Below, piece after piece: positions 54,657 through 63,970 of a stretch of DNA of 64,000 nt (positions are counted from its first letter, which is position 1; each line of letters opens with the position of its first letter). The stretch comes from Desulfogranum marinum (GTDB taxonomy: Bacteria > Desulfobacterota > Desulfobulbia > Desulfobulbales > Desulfobulbaceae): the NCBI RefSeq assembly GCF_016918565.1, contig NZ_JAFFQD010000008.1, positions 58,147-122,146 on the forward strand, read 5' to 3'. The position numbers were made by a program, and so were the translations under genes. Under the pieces are notes generated by a model, which was not told the DNA's origin, ran no database searches, and was given only the letters and a program-made list of their open reading frames with translations.

Positions 54657-57173
54657 TTGGTAGTTGCTTTCAACCGAAAACTTTCCGATACTCTGCTCCC
54701 ATGGGTTGCTATCGGGTATGTAACCGGTTCTGCTCTCACTCTTGCCCTTCCCTCCTCTAAACTGTCACTGTTTATCTTTCCGTTTTTTCTTGCCTTCCCG
54801 CTATGGGGACTCATTTTTTCCAGGCGATTGCATACTTCTTATGGACCGATTGCCTGTATAGCGCTTTTCTTCCTGCTTGGTGTTACACTGACCAACAATG
54901 CGCTTCAAGGACCTCAAATAGACAATCATATCGCCAATCTCATTACTAAGAGCCGGGAGGCAACAGTAGTCGGCACCATTAGCACCATGGTTGAGTATAA
55001 TGGGGAAAAGAGTAGATTCACCGTGATAGCGGAAGAGATACTGCTCCACTCTTTGCACAAACAGTCCAAAAAGTTTCAACCCACATGTGGTAAACTGCAA
55101 CTGGCAATCAGGCATGATCTGACAGGTACCTTTCAACCAGGTATGAAAATAATGGCTATTGCCACCCTTTCCCCCCCTCGAAATTTCCAGACACCGGGAG
55201 CATTTAACTACGAATTTTATCTGGCAGAAAAAGCAATTTACACAACGGGATGGATCAAATCATCGGCAAGTATACTCGGAATTGTCGGCAGCAACTCCTC
55301 TTTATGGGAAAAAGTTCGTTTTGCACCGCAACGCGTGCGGCAGCAAATTGCTATTTTTCTCTACACCCATTTAAACAAGACAATCTGCGGTTTGTATCAA
55401 GCCCTGCTCATTGGTTACCGCGGCAATATCCCCTCGCAGATTATTGAACAATTTAAAAACGCAGGCACGATGCACCTGCTTGCAATTTCAGGCCTCCATT
55501 TAGGCCTATTAGGCGGCATAACAGCACTGCTGCTGACCTTTCTAGGCAAACGCTCGCAATGGCTGCTCCTGCACACCCATGTCCCGACCATGGCTGTGTG
55601 CCTGACACTACCACTTCTTTTCACTTACTGCTTAATCGCCGGAGCAAATGCTCCGGTTCTACGAGCCTTCCTTATGGCAGCACTAGCTCTGTATGCCCTG
55701 CTCATAAGAAGAAAAAAAAATCTGATGCACTTGATTGCCGCGGCAGCCTTATTGATGCTTATCTACAAACCACTTGCCCTGGCAACAGCCTCGTTTCAAC
55801 TTTCCTTTGCTGCTATTATTGCCATTGCCGCCATCCTCCCTAAATTGCCGCTCTCTTCTTCTGATGAAAAGCAGACCGAAAAAGGGAGCAAATTTTCATT
55901 TGGCAAACTCATTCTCTCTTTACTGATTGTCTCCTGCGCAGCAACCATTGGCACTCTCCCAATAATGCTTTTCCACTTTAATCAAACATCTCTTGTCGGC
56001 CCGGTGATGAACCTGCTTCTGGAACCGCTCCTTTGCCTCTGGGCGCTTCCTGCAGGATTAGTTGCGCTTCTCTTTATGCAGCCGGCTCCTGAGTTAGCAC
56101 TCTTGATATTGAAAATCGGCCAGGCAGGTCTATGGCTGGCAGTAAAAAGTACCGCTGCAATCGCCGCTTTCCCATTTTCATCGGTATGGACCATCACCCC
56201 TACATATTATGAAATTGCTCTCTATTATGTAGTCATTGCCTTGTGCCTACAGGGCAACTTTCAACAGAAATACGCTCTGAAAGCCGTTGGTATCGCAAGC
56301 ATGTCGTCTCTACTCATGCTCTCTTTCACCTCCTCTTTCTGGCATCCACGCCACAGCAAGGAGACCAGAATCCATTATTTGGACATTGGCCAGGGGAATG
56401 CCACCCTGTTACAGCTACCTGATGGGAAAAACATCCTCATTGACGGCGGAGGGGCCCACTCTACACGTTTTAATATCGGTAGAAACGTAATTGCTCCTTT
56501 TCTTCGCAAACAAAGAATCCGGCACCTTGAAAGCATCCTCATTTCCCACCCGGATTCCGACCATTTTAACGGCATCCCCTTTTTACTGCGCCAGTTTTCA
56601 CCCGATACGCTGTACATCAACGGGCAGGAAGAAAAAGATGACAAGCCCTACCAAAGGCTTCTCTCCATAGCACAACAGCAAGACGTTGCCCTTATAAAGG
56701 GAACAGCCGGCACTATCATTTCCACCAGCAGACAATACACATTATCATGCCTTGGAATGAGAGGACTGCTGGATGAGCATAAACAGTGGTCTTCCAATGA
56801 ACAGAGTCTGGTATTCCTTTTACGGCACGGTTCTCGAACTTTTCTCTTTCCCGGCGACATCCCTGCAACAGCAGAAGATATTTTACTTACCCGTCATCAG
56901 ACTCTCGCAACCGATGTGCTTCTGGCATCTCACCACGGCAGTATTACTTCAAGCAGTGCTACTTTCATCGAGAAAACTCGTCCACAGTTAATTCTCGTTT
57001 CCTCAGGAAGCAGCAAAAAAGGTCTACACCCTCACAGCAAGCATATCAGACAATGGAAAAAACAAAAAATACCCGTTCTCATAACCGCTGCAGACGGCAC
57101 GATTACCTGCAACACCAATGGAAAATCATTACAGGTCAGCACCTTTTCAGGGAAAAAAATAGTTTTCCAATAA
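54657..57173 (+). CDS. comEC: ComEC/Rec2 family DNA-uptake channel
   Basis: 838 residues. DUF4131 and helices at the N-terminus, the Competence domain with ALLIGYRGNIPSQIIEQFKN, LAISGLHLGLLGGI and LIAGANAPVLRAFLMA, and a C-terminal metallo-beta-lactamase domain with LDIGQGNATLLQLPDGKNIL, SHPDSDHFNGI and LLASHHGS. The latter is a nuclease-like region of full-length ComEC. It carries single-stranded DNA into the cytoplasm. The TTG start has AGGAGA eight bases upstream. Together with pilT downstream this gives a possible competence route. Confidence 0.95.
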   Translation: MVVAFNRKLSDTLLPWVAIGYVTGSALTLALPSSKLSLFIFPFFLAFPLWGLIFSRRLHTSYGPIACIALFFLLGVTLTNNALQGPQIDNHIANLITKSREATVVGTISTMVEYNGEKSRFTVIAEEILLHSLHKQSKKFQPTCGKLQLAIRHDLTGTFQPGMKIMAIATLSPPRNFQTPGAFNYEFYLAEKAIYTTGWIKSSASILGIVGSNSSLWEKVRFAPQRVRQQIAIFLYTHLNKTICGLYQALLIGYRGNIPSQIIEQFKNAGTMHLLAISGLHLGLLGGITALLLTFLGKRSQWLLLHTHVPTMAVCLTLPLLFTYCLIAGANAPVLRAFLMAALALYALLIRRKKNLMHLIAAAALLMLIYKPLALATASFQLSFAAIIAIAAILPKLPLSSSDEKQTEKGSKFSFGKLILSLLIVSCAATIGTLPIMLFHFNQTSLVGPVMNLLLEPLLCLWALPAGLVALLFMQPAPELALLILKIGQAGLWLAVKSTAAIAAFPFSSVWTITPTYYEIALYYVVIALCLQGNFQQKYALKAVGIASMSSLLMLSFTSSFWHPRHSKETRIHYLDIGQGNATLLQLPDGKNILIDGGGAHSTRFNIGRNVIAPFLRKQRIRHLESILISHPDSDHFNGIPFLLRQFSPDTLYINGQEEKDDKPYQRLLSIAQQQDVALIKGTAGTIISTSRQYTLSCLGMRGLLDEHKQWSSNEQSLVFLLRHGSRTFLFPGDIPATAEDILLTRHQTLATDVLLASHHGSITSSSATFIEKTRPQLILVSSGSSKKGLHPHSKHIRQWKKQKIPVLITAADGTITCNTNGKSLQVSTFSGKKIVFQ

Positions 57174-57315
57174 ATTTTTCCGCAGAATCTACCCTACAAA
57201 CCACGTGCGGTAATTTACCACCGGAGTCTTCGCTACCCGGAGTCTTCGCTACCTACTGCGCGGCTTGTGCCTTGCCCTGCGAAACACTTTATTGAAGAGA
57301 AATCCGGGTTGATTA
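57171..57315 (+). repeat. About 145-bp repeat, copy 2 (matches 3650-3780)
   Basis: It begins at the comEC stop codon (AATAAATTTTTCCGCAGAAT) and runs to AGAGAAATCCGGGTTGATT, the right end of family B. A 16-bp unit, CGGAGTCTTCGCTACC, is doubled here (about 57221-57252) but single in copy 1. Confidence 0.7.
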
Positions 57316-57392
57316 ATTGCTTGAAATTTATCGCTGCATGCAATATTTTCTCCCTCCACATCATTCGACCATCAACATTGGAGTATGAAAAA

Positions 57393-57938
57393 ATGGTATG
57401 TTTGGGTAAACGATGTCCTTGCTGTGGTGGAAAAAAAATGATGAGCAGGGGGCAGAACTCATGGATGGAGCGCACCTCTTTTGCTTCGCCACTGGTGTGC
57501 ACTGAATGTGGGCAACGGCTCACTTCCTATGGACTGTGCACCATATCCGCCGAACAACGCAGACACAACAGGTTCCTGCTTCCAGCTTCTTTTTTATTGC
57601 GCATACCCGGCGACAAACCCCAGTTTGCTCGCATAAAAAACATCAGTCAAGGAGGCATCAGCTTTGATAATCTCAGTTGCTGCCTGCCGGCTCACAAAAC
57701 TTTGCGAGTTGACATTTTTAACTGTAATACCGGCACGGGGATAGAGCAGCTACCTGTAGAAATTGTATCGACCCCTGAAAAAATCCAGAACGAAACACCC
57801 GTTGCTGCAATTCAAGCAACCAAAGGTGCCCGATTTCTTAATCTTACCCAGGCACAGAAAAAATTACTTGCCGACTGTATCCAAACAAATGGGAAGTTGG
57901 AAGAGATCCAACCCCCCGAAGAGCTTATATCTCAGTAA
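57393..57938 (+). CDS. Zinc-ribbon PilZ domain protein
   Basis: 181 residues from ATG 57393 (GGAG nine bases upstream). CPCCGGKKM and VCTECGQR make a four-cysteine zinc ribbon (residues about 9-45). The PilZ domain (about 58-165) has RRHNRFLLPASFLLRIPGDK (the RxxxR c-di-GMP motif in RRHNRF) and IKNISQGGISFDN (the N/DxSxxG motif). The earlier in-frame starts lie inside the repeat. Convergent with pilT, so a c-di-GMP link to pilus retraction or competence is possible but inferred. Confidence 0.78.
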   Translation: MVCLGKRCPCCGGKKMMSRGQNSWMERTSFASPLVCTECGQRLTSYGLCTISAEQRRHNRFLLPASFLLRIPGDKPQFARIKNISQGGISFDNLSCCLPAHKTLRVDIFNCNTGTGIEQLPVEIVSTPEKIQNETPVAAIQATKGARFLNLTQAQKKLLADCIQTNGKLEEIQPPEELISQ

Positions 57939-59007
57939 AATCAACCGGTGCCTTTCTTAAAAATTTTACAAATTTCTGCTTTTCGGAACAGTTGATGTAA
58001 GCATCTTCTGCACTGACTTTTTTCTTTTGTAAAAGCTCAAGAATGGCATCATCAAGGGTCTGCATACCGTATTTTTTCCCTGTCTGCATTACGCTGGGAA
58101 TTTGATAGGTCTTCGCTTCCCGTATAAGGTTACGTACCGCCGGTGTACAGATTAAAACTTCCAAGGCGGCAACCCGTCCTTTTATATCCACTCGTTTAAA
58201 CAACGTTTGAGACACCACCGCTTTTAAGGCATCAGCCAGGGTTGATCGAACCTGTCCCTGTTGGTTGGCCGGAAAGACTTCAACCACACGATCAACTGTT
58301 TTCATAGCATTCATGGTGTGCAGGGTTCCAAAAACCAGGTGCCCGGTCATTGATGCTTCCATGGCCAAGGTAATGGTTTCCAGGTCGCGTAGCTCGCCCA
58401 CAAGAATAATATCAGGGTCCTCACGAAGCGCTCCCCTTAGTGCAGCTGTAAATGATTTAGTATGGGTACCCACTTCGCGGTGATTAATGACACACTGCTG
58501 GGATTTATGGACGAACTCGATGGGGTCTTCAATGGTAAGAATATGGTCTTTTCTTGTTTTGTTACACTCATCGAGTATGGCGGCAAGGGTGGTCGACTTA
58601 CCTGATCCTGTAGGGCCGGTGACAAGCACCAGGCCTTTGGGTAAAGTTGCAAGTTTTGAAATAACCTTTGGCAATCCCAGTTGGTCACAGGTCATAATTT
58701 CGCTTGGAATCTCACGAAAAACAGCGCCAATACCATACTTCTGCTGGAAAAAATTACACCTGTACCTGGCGAGACCCGGTATTTCGTAGCCGAAATCCAT
58801 GTCCCCGGTCTCTTCAAATATCTTAATTTTATCTTCCGGACAAATCTCATACAACATCTGTTTAAGGGTTTCATTATCCAAAACCTTAAACTTAACCCGC
58901 TCCATATCACCACGGATCCGCAATACCGGCTGCTGACCAGCCATTACATGTAAATCCGAAGCACCCTCATCGTTCATAAGTTTAAAAAATGCGTCAATCT
59001 GAGCCAT
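57925..59007 (-). CDS. pilT: Type IV pilus retraction ATPase PilT
   Basis: 360 residues. Walker A GPTGSGKSTTLAAI, the Asp box and Walker B region LREDPDIILVGELRDLETIT, His box LVFGTLHTMNAMKTVDRV and the AIRNLIRE-type AVRNLIREAKTYQIPSVMQT are diagnostic for PilT against PilB. It powers pilus retraction. The last 13 bases overlap the convergent PilZ gene. Confidence 0.95.
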   Translation of the reverse strand: MAQIDAFFKLMNDEGASDLHVMAGQQPVLRIRGDMERVKFKVLDNETLKQMLYEICPEDKIKIFEETGDMDFGYEIPGLARYRCNFFQQKYGIGAVFREIPSEIMTCDQLGLPKVISKLATLPKGLVLVTGPTGSGKSTTLAAILDECNKTRKDHILTIEDPIEFVHKSQQCVINHREVGTHTKSFTAALRGALREDPDIILVGELRDLETITLAMEASMTGHLVFGTLHTMNAMKTVDRVVEVFPANQQGQVRSTLADALKAVVSQTLFKRVDIKGRVAALEVLICTPAVRNLIREAKTYQIPSVMQTGKKYGMQTLDDAILELLQKKKVSAEDAYINCSEKQKFVKFLRKAPVDFTEI

Positions 59008-59045
59008 ATATTACTCCTTTCACCGGCATGCAGGTAGTATATCAA

Positions 59046-59720
59046 CTAAAAAACCAATGTTTTACGGACATATCGTACCACATCATCTACGTTATCCATA
59101 ATTTCAAACAGTAATAAATCATCATTTTCGATCTTTCCACTCCCCTGCACCTGATCATGCAGCCACTCGACGAGACCGCCCCAAAAACTGGAACCAAAGA
59201 GGATGATCGGAAAAGGTTTTATTTTTCGTGTCTGTATCAGTGTCAAAGACTCAAACAACTCATCCAATGAACCAAAGCCACCGGGCATACAGATAAAAGC
59301 CATCGAATATTTCATAAACATGACTTTACGGACAAAAAAATAGCGGAAATCCAGCGGCAGATTAACGTAAGGATTACACTCCTGCTCATGGGGTAAATCA
59401 ATATTCAAGCCAACGGAGAGTCCCCCCACATCTATGGCCCCCCGATTGGCAGCCTCCATAATACCAGGCCCCCCTCCTGTTATAACGCCATAACCAAGAG
59501 TAGCTAATTTGGCAGCCAGCTGTCTGGCCTGTTGATAATAAGGGTCGTCCTCTGTAGAGCGCGCTGATCCATAGATAGTAACTGCAGGTTGTTGCAATCC
59601 TGACAGGGTATCGAACCCCTCCACAAACTCCGACAGGATGCGAAACATTCTCCACGAATCGCCCCGTTCCATATTATCGAGACAATATTGATTTTCCCTT
59701 TTAACCTGATGCTTTTTCAC
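59046..59720 (-). CDS. LOG family (TIGR00730, lysine decarboxylase-like) protein
   Basis: The best start is GTG 59720 with AGGGGA upstream, giving 224 residues; the open frame reaches 59804 inside the previous gene. GVITGGGPGIMEAANRGA and MPGGFGSLDELFE are the LOG motifs, used by family members for 5'-monophosphate phosphoribohydrolase activity (cytokinin riboside in plants, nucleotide-like products in bacteria). It follows the TPR protein by ten bases and so belongs to the selA cluster. Confidence 0.9.
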   Translation of the reverse strand: MKKHQVKRENQYCLDNMERGDSWRMFRILSEFVEGFDTLSGLQQPAVTIYGSARSTEDDPYYQQARQLAAKLATLGYGVITGGGPGIMEAANRGAIDVGGLSVGLNIDLPHEQECNPYVNLPLDFRYFFVRKVMFMKYSMAFICMPGGFGSLDELFESLTLIQTRKIKPFPIILFGSSFWGGLVEWLHDQVQGSGKIENDDLLLFEIMDNVDDVVRYVRKTLVF

Positions 59721-59730
59721 TGATTGTCCC

Positions 59731-61836
59731 CTACAAGGTGTTTGCCGAGATTTCTTTGAGCCGCCGTTCAATTTCCGCCTGCTGCCGTACAGTAACGCTT
59801 CCATTTTTCAACAGTTGTATCAGGCGTCGTTCAGCACGGACGCATAGCCCTTGCTTCATATCCAATCTTGCCACCAGGATACCGCACTCAGCATGATTGC
59901 GTCGCCGCCGCAGACAAAGGTTTGCCGCCTCTCTGGCTTCTTTCCATTTTGCTGTGTGAAAATAAACAAAGGCTAAGCGATATAAATTATCAGGATTTGC
60001 CGGGTCAAGATTCACCGCCTGTTTGCAAAGTCGCAGCCCTATATCATCACCCTGTTTTTCAACTACATACAACGCACCGAGTAAACTCAGGCTAACACTG
60101 TCTTGTGGATATATCCGAAGTGCTCGCTGGCAGGCGGCGATAGCTTTTGTATAATCGCCTTTTGTAAAATAATTTTTACCAAGCAAACGATAAAGGAGGA
60201 ATTCCTTTTCACAACCAGACCTGGAAGACCATTGGAGCAGCACATCAATTGCCTGCTCTGTACAGCCAAACTCGGTATATAACCTCCCCAATGGCAAAAA
60301 GAGTTCTCCCCCAACAACTTCGCCCTCAGGTATAACTTGCCGTGCCTTTTCCAGAGTAGCCATGGCATCTCTTTTTGCTCCTACAGCCTGTTGGGCAAGA
60401 CCTAAATTGACAAGGGCCATATGATTATCTTCATGTTTCAGAAGGACAGCCTTAAAACAATCAACAGCACGACTATATTGATTAAATTCAACCAGAGTAA
60501 CGCCTAAACTGTTAAGCAGATTGATATCCCCCGGGAGCAATTGAAGCCCATAACGATATTCCTTGCCTGCAGTTTGAAAATCACCATCATCAAAATAATA
60601 ATCCCCGCTTATATTCAATGTTAAGTGATCAAAAGCCACCGCTGATCCCGGCTCTAAAAAGGAGCTGTGCATAAGCGCCTTGGCACAATTCACAAGGGTT
60701 TGCGTTTTTGAATAACCCAGTGTCGGCCACTCGGCGATCCCTACTCCTTTTACCGGTAAAACATGTGCCCCCTTCTTGCAGCTGTTAAGCTGTTCTGTAA
60801 TTACCGGCAAAGAAAAATCGTCATTATACGGAAGGAATACATATGTTCGCCCCTGCTCGCTACCAATACATTCACCCTTCCCTTGCAGGATTTCCAGCAC
60901 CTCCTGCTCCCTTATCATGTTAGTAGCGGCTGCATCCCAGGCAAAAACTGCTACTGCAAATCGCGAATATCCGCGCCATCGCCGCTGTATTTTTTTTAAC
61001 AGTGGGTTTGATGGCAATGAAAAAGGATGATCAACAAGCGACCCGGCATCGCACACTCCGAACGGACCACGTTTTTCAGCAACAAGCAGTCCTTCCCATG
61101 CCTTTTCCACGATATTCTGCTGAATGTTCCCTGAAGCAATTCCCACTTGCACCTTGCGCATACCGTCCCGCTTGAGATGCTTTTGCAACACTTTGCACGC
61201 CTGGGCAGCTTTTTCCGCAGCAGTATCAAAAAAAAGTACGCCAAACACTTGGAGTCCGCAGGAAAAAAGATACCCAGGTACTACAGCCTGTAATAAATCC
61301 GCCACCTGCTGATAGCGAATCATGTTGACGGAAGCAGCCCTACTCGACATTCCTGTATGAATAAACAAAAAAGAAGACAGGGCATCATGCTGCAACTCTT
61401 TCAACAACCACAAAGCACGTTTGTTATACATCCCGGTTTCGGGATCAATATAGATTTTACGCACGTTTTTAAGTTGCTTCAAAAGTATCACTTGTAATTC
61501 ACAAAGCCACTGCTCAGACATTTTTGCCAGTAATGCAGGATCAGCATCACTGATGACCACACTTATACGTTCAGTTGACTCAAGTGTGAGCGGTACTATA
61601 AGCACACCGTGCATTCTTGTTGGAACCGCGACATCTTCCAATTCCGCGACCTGCTTAGGTGCCAGAGAAAGAATATCTCCAACACAAGGTAGTTGCTCAT
61701 TTTTCTGAAAGGTAGCAAAGGTAACAGATGCGGGAATAGGCAGTGTCGCTTCCACGGAATGAGCAAAGGGTACCTGCAGTATAAAAAAATCGGTTATTGC
61801 CAGAGCATCATCATCATAGAGTAAGGGAAATAACAT
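59731..61836 (-). CDS. Degenerate GGDEF plus TPR-repeat protein
   Basis: 701 residues. RKIYIDPETGMYNKRALWLL (near residue 128) is the opening of a GGDEF domain (compare DPLTGLYNR), but the following 150 residues have no GGDEF active site, so it cannot be a typical cyclase. A second partial GGDEF-like segment follows (about 300-410). Residues about 415-700 are roughly eight TPR units (GDYYFDDGDFQTAGKEYRYG, GAKRDAMATLEKARQVIP, GDYTKAIAACQRALRIYPQD). Its ATG overlaps the selA stop by one base, so it is translated with selA. Function unknown. Confidence 0.75.
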   Translation of the reverse strand: MLFPLLYDDDALAITDFFILQVPFAHSVEATLPIPASVTFATFQKNEQLPCVGDILSLAPKQVAELEDVAVPTRMHGVLIVPLTLESTERISVVISDADPALLAKMSEQWLCELQVILLKQLKNVRKIYIDPETGMYNKRALWLLKELQHDALSSFLFIHTGMSSRAASVNMIRYQQVADLLQAVVPGYLFSCGLQVFGVLFFDTAAEKAAQACKVLQKHLKRDGMRKVQVGIASGNIQQNIVEKAWEGLLVAEKRGPFGVCDAGSLVDHPFSLPSNPLLKKIQRRWRGYSRFAVAVFAWDAAATNMIREQEVLEILQGKGECIGSEQGRTYVFLPYNDDFSLPVITEQLNSCKKGAHVLPVKGVGIAEWPTLGYSKTQTLVNCAKALMHSSFLEPGSAVAFDHLTLNISGDYYFDDGDFQTAGKEYRYGLQLLPGDINLLNSLGVTLVEFNQYSRAVDCFKAVLLKHEDNHMALVNLGLAQQAVGAKRDAMATLEKARQVIPEGEVVGGELFLPLGRLYTEFGCTEQAIDVLLQWSSRSGCEKEFLLYRLLGKNYFTKGDYTKAIAACQRALRIYPQDSVSLSLLGALYVVEKQGDDIGLRLCKQAVNLDPANPDNLYRLAFVYFHTAKWKEAREAANLCLRRRRNHAECGILVARLDMKQGLCVRAERRLIQLLKNGSVTVRQQAEIERRLKEISANTL

Positions 61837-63266
61837 TATATGTTCCCCGAAACAGATTTCATTTTTTCAATTGCAGCAACCATTGCATCAACTATGAGCA
61901 CTACTTCATCCTCAGCCACCGTACGCATATCCAACAACAATCTCTCATGTTCAACTCTGCCGATGATCGGTATAGGTTGCCCACGCAGTAATTTCTCCAG
62001 TTTACCGGCAGAAAACGACTCTGATTGAATAGCCACCGCAATACTCTCAACCCCCTGCTCAGGCATAGCTCCACCACCAACTCGCGATGTGGTCGCTACA
62101 ATATCCAGCTGAAAAAGGCCCTTACATTTTGCTTTTAGGTTATTCACGCAGGCTTCCGCTCTAACTTGCACCTGATCCGTAGATTCGGCAATCATCGACA
62201 ACGTTGGAATCTGCTGAATGGCTTTCTCTTCATCTAAATAATATCTCAAAATGGATTCAAGTCCACTGAGAGTAAATTTATCTATCCGTAATGCACGGTT
62301 AAGCGGATTCTTTTTGATCTGTTCTATATATTTTTTACAGCCAACAATAATTCCTGCTTGAGGTCCTCCTAAAAGCTTATCACCACTAAACGTTACGACA
62401 TCAACCCCTGAGGAAACAGCCTCTTGGACCGTAGGCTCTTTTTCCAAACCAAAACGACTTAAATCAATCAATGAACCTGACCCAAGATCCTCTACAACCG
62501 GGATATCAAACTCATGACCGAGAGCAACTAGCGCGTCATTTGACACTTCACTCGTAAAACCGATTATGCGATAATTACTGCAATGTACCTTAAGCAGGAC
62601 ACCTGTATCTTGGCTAAGAGCATTTTGATAATCTGCTAAATGAGTTCTATTGGTTGCCCCCACTTCAACCAGAGTCGCACCACTTCTTGCCATAACATCA
62701 GGAATTCTGAAAGACCCCCCTATTTCTACAAGTTGGCCTCTGGAAACAATTGCCTCCTTCCCTTTTGCTAGAGTTTCTAAAACAATGAGGACTGCCGCGG
62801 CATTATTATTGACAACCAGTGCTGCTTCAGCACCGGTGAGTTCACAAAGAATATCTTCAATGTGAGAATAACGACTGCCTCGTTTTCCAGTGGCAAGGTC
62901 GAACTCAAGGTTACTATACCGCGAACCGGCAAAGAAAAGAGATTCCATGGTTGCTTCAGGGAGCAGGGATCGGCCTAAATTAGTATGGATGATCACCCCT
63001 GTTGCATTAACAACTTTCCTGAAATGATACTGATGCCCGTCACAGACATACTGTATAAGCCGAGGAAGAATACCGTCTTCATCAAGAGTAAGCGGACCTG
63101 GATCATTATCTGCCTGAATACTTTTTCTGATTTGGGCTAAAAATTGACGTACTAATTTTTTCATGCGATCCCGAGGGATACCTTGGACCTCAGGGATAGT
63201 GGCGAGTATGTTGAGACAATCATTAACATTTGGGATAAGAGGTAACAAATGACTTTTAGTAGACAT
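61836..63266 (-). CDS. selA: L-seryl-tRNA(Sec) selenium transferase
   Basis: 476 residues. KVVNATGVIIHTNLGRSLLP and the PLP site SGDKLLGGPQAGII are the SelA family landmarks; the long C-terminal domain has VGGGAMPEQGVESIAVAI. It makes Sec-tRNA from Ser-tRNA(Sec) with selenophosphate. It implies selenoprotein production; selB, selD and tRNA(Sec) must lie outside the window. First gene of a minus-strand cluster selA, GGDEF/TPR, LOG. Confidence 0.95.
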   Translation of the reverse strand: MSTKSHLLPLIPNVNDCLNILATIPEVQGIPRDRMKKLVRQFLAQIRKSIQADNDPGPLTLDEDGILPRLIQYVCDGHQYHFRKVVNATGVIIHTNLGRSLLPEATMESLFFAGSRYSNLEFDLATGKRGSRYSHIEDILCELTGAEAALVVNNNAAAVLIVLETLAKGKEAIVSRGQLVEIGGSFRIPDVMARSGATLVEVGATNRTHLADYQNALSQDTGVLLKVHCSNYRIIGFTSEVSNDALVALGHEFDIPVVEDLGSGSLIDLSRFGLEKEPTVQEAVSSGVDVVTFSGDKLLGGPQAGIIVGCKKYIEQIKKNPLNRALRIDKFTLSGLESILRYYLDEEKAIQQIPTLSMIAESTDQVQVRAEACVNNLKAKCKGLFQLDIVATTSRVGGGAMPEQGVESIAVAIQSESFSAGKLEKLLRGQPIPIIGRVEHERLLLDMRTVAEDEVVLIVDAMVAAIEKMKSVSGNI

Positions 63267-63438
63267 AAAAGAGTATTATGAGCAAAAATTATTAATTAGC
63301 ACCGAAGAAAACGACACGTCACAACCGGCATGTTACGTCAAAACCTCTGTTCAAGGCAAATGGATTATAAGAAGCCTCTTCATTCCTCTACATTTAACAA
63401 GGTATATTTTGAATAAACAAGAAAAGGAAAATTAGTTA

Positions 63439-63467
63439 TTGACGCCCCGGCGAAGATCGAGTAGTTT
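63439..63467 (+). promoter_or_regulatory. rrn promoter P1
   Basis: TTGACG (63439-63444), 17-base spacer, TAGTTT (63462-63467), followed by the GC-rich CCCGCCCCG. A-rich upstream bases could be an UP element. Confidence 0.7.
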
Positions 63468-63582
63468 CCCGCCCCGTGCCTGACAAAACATGTAGGCAAA
63501 GCTTGAAGTGGATTGTTAGTTATTTAATGATTCCAAACCTTTGGCGATTAAAAACAGATTTTAACCAGCTAAAAAAAAGAGG

Positions 63583-63611
63583 TTGACTTCAAGGGCGCGG
63601 TAAGGTAGTTT
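63583..63611 (+). promoter_or_regulatory. rrn promoter P2
   Basis: TTGACT (63583-63588), 17-base spacer, TAGTTT (63606-63611), then GCCGCTCCGTTGCGTGACGA, which matches the start region of P1 (CCCGCCCCGTGCCTGACAAA). Confidence 0.7.
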
Positions 63612-63729
63612 GCCGCTCCGTTGCGTGACGAACGTGTTCGCCACGCAACATACTGAGGATCGTTGCCAATATCAACGATCACACCTTTTGTGTTGCCGAA
63701 AGTTAGCTTCACCAACGGCGAAAAAAATC

Positions 63730-63758
63730 TTGACGGTAGAGCGCAGTTGCAGTAAGGT
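63730..63758 (+). promoter_or_regulatory. rrn promoter P3
   Basis: TTGACG (63730-63735), 17-base spacer, TAAGGT (63753-63758), then GTTCCACCACGCTGTTTGAC. The order of features is the same as in P1 and P2. Confidence 0.65.
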
Positions 63759-63874
63759 GTTCCACCACGCTGTTTGACCAACGTCAGTGAGCAACATGCT
63801 CTTGATAGTATCAATAGGTCAGGCAGTACATACGGTTATAACTTCTGTTATACCGAGGCCACGTACAATGGCTT

Positions 63875-63887
63875 TGATCTTTGACAA
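63875..63887 (+). promoter_or_regulatory. boxA antitermination site of the rrn leader
   Basis: TGATCTTTGACAA differs at two positions from the E. coli boxA consensus TGCTCTTTAACAA. It is about 84 bases before the 16S start, the usual place. Confidence 0.6.
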
Positions 63888-63970
63888 CTGAACAGTAAAC
63901 AAGCGGGCCAATTGATTTTGGTTTTTTTGAAGTAAGTAAGTCCAATCGTAAGTGATTGTGGCTAGGATAT

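Noticed and set aside
63569..63814. 81-codon minus-strand frame across the rrn promoters
   Set aside because: It covers P2 and P3, which have matched promoter elements; coding is unlikely.
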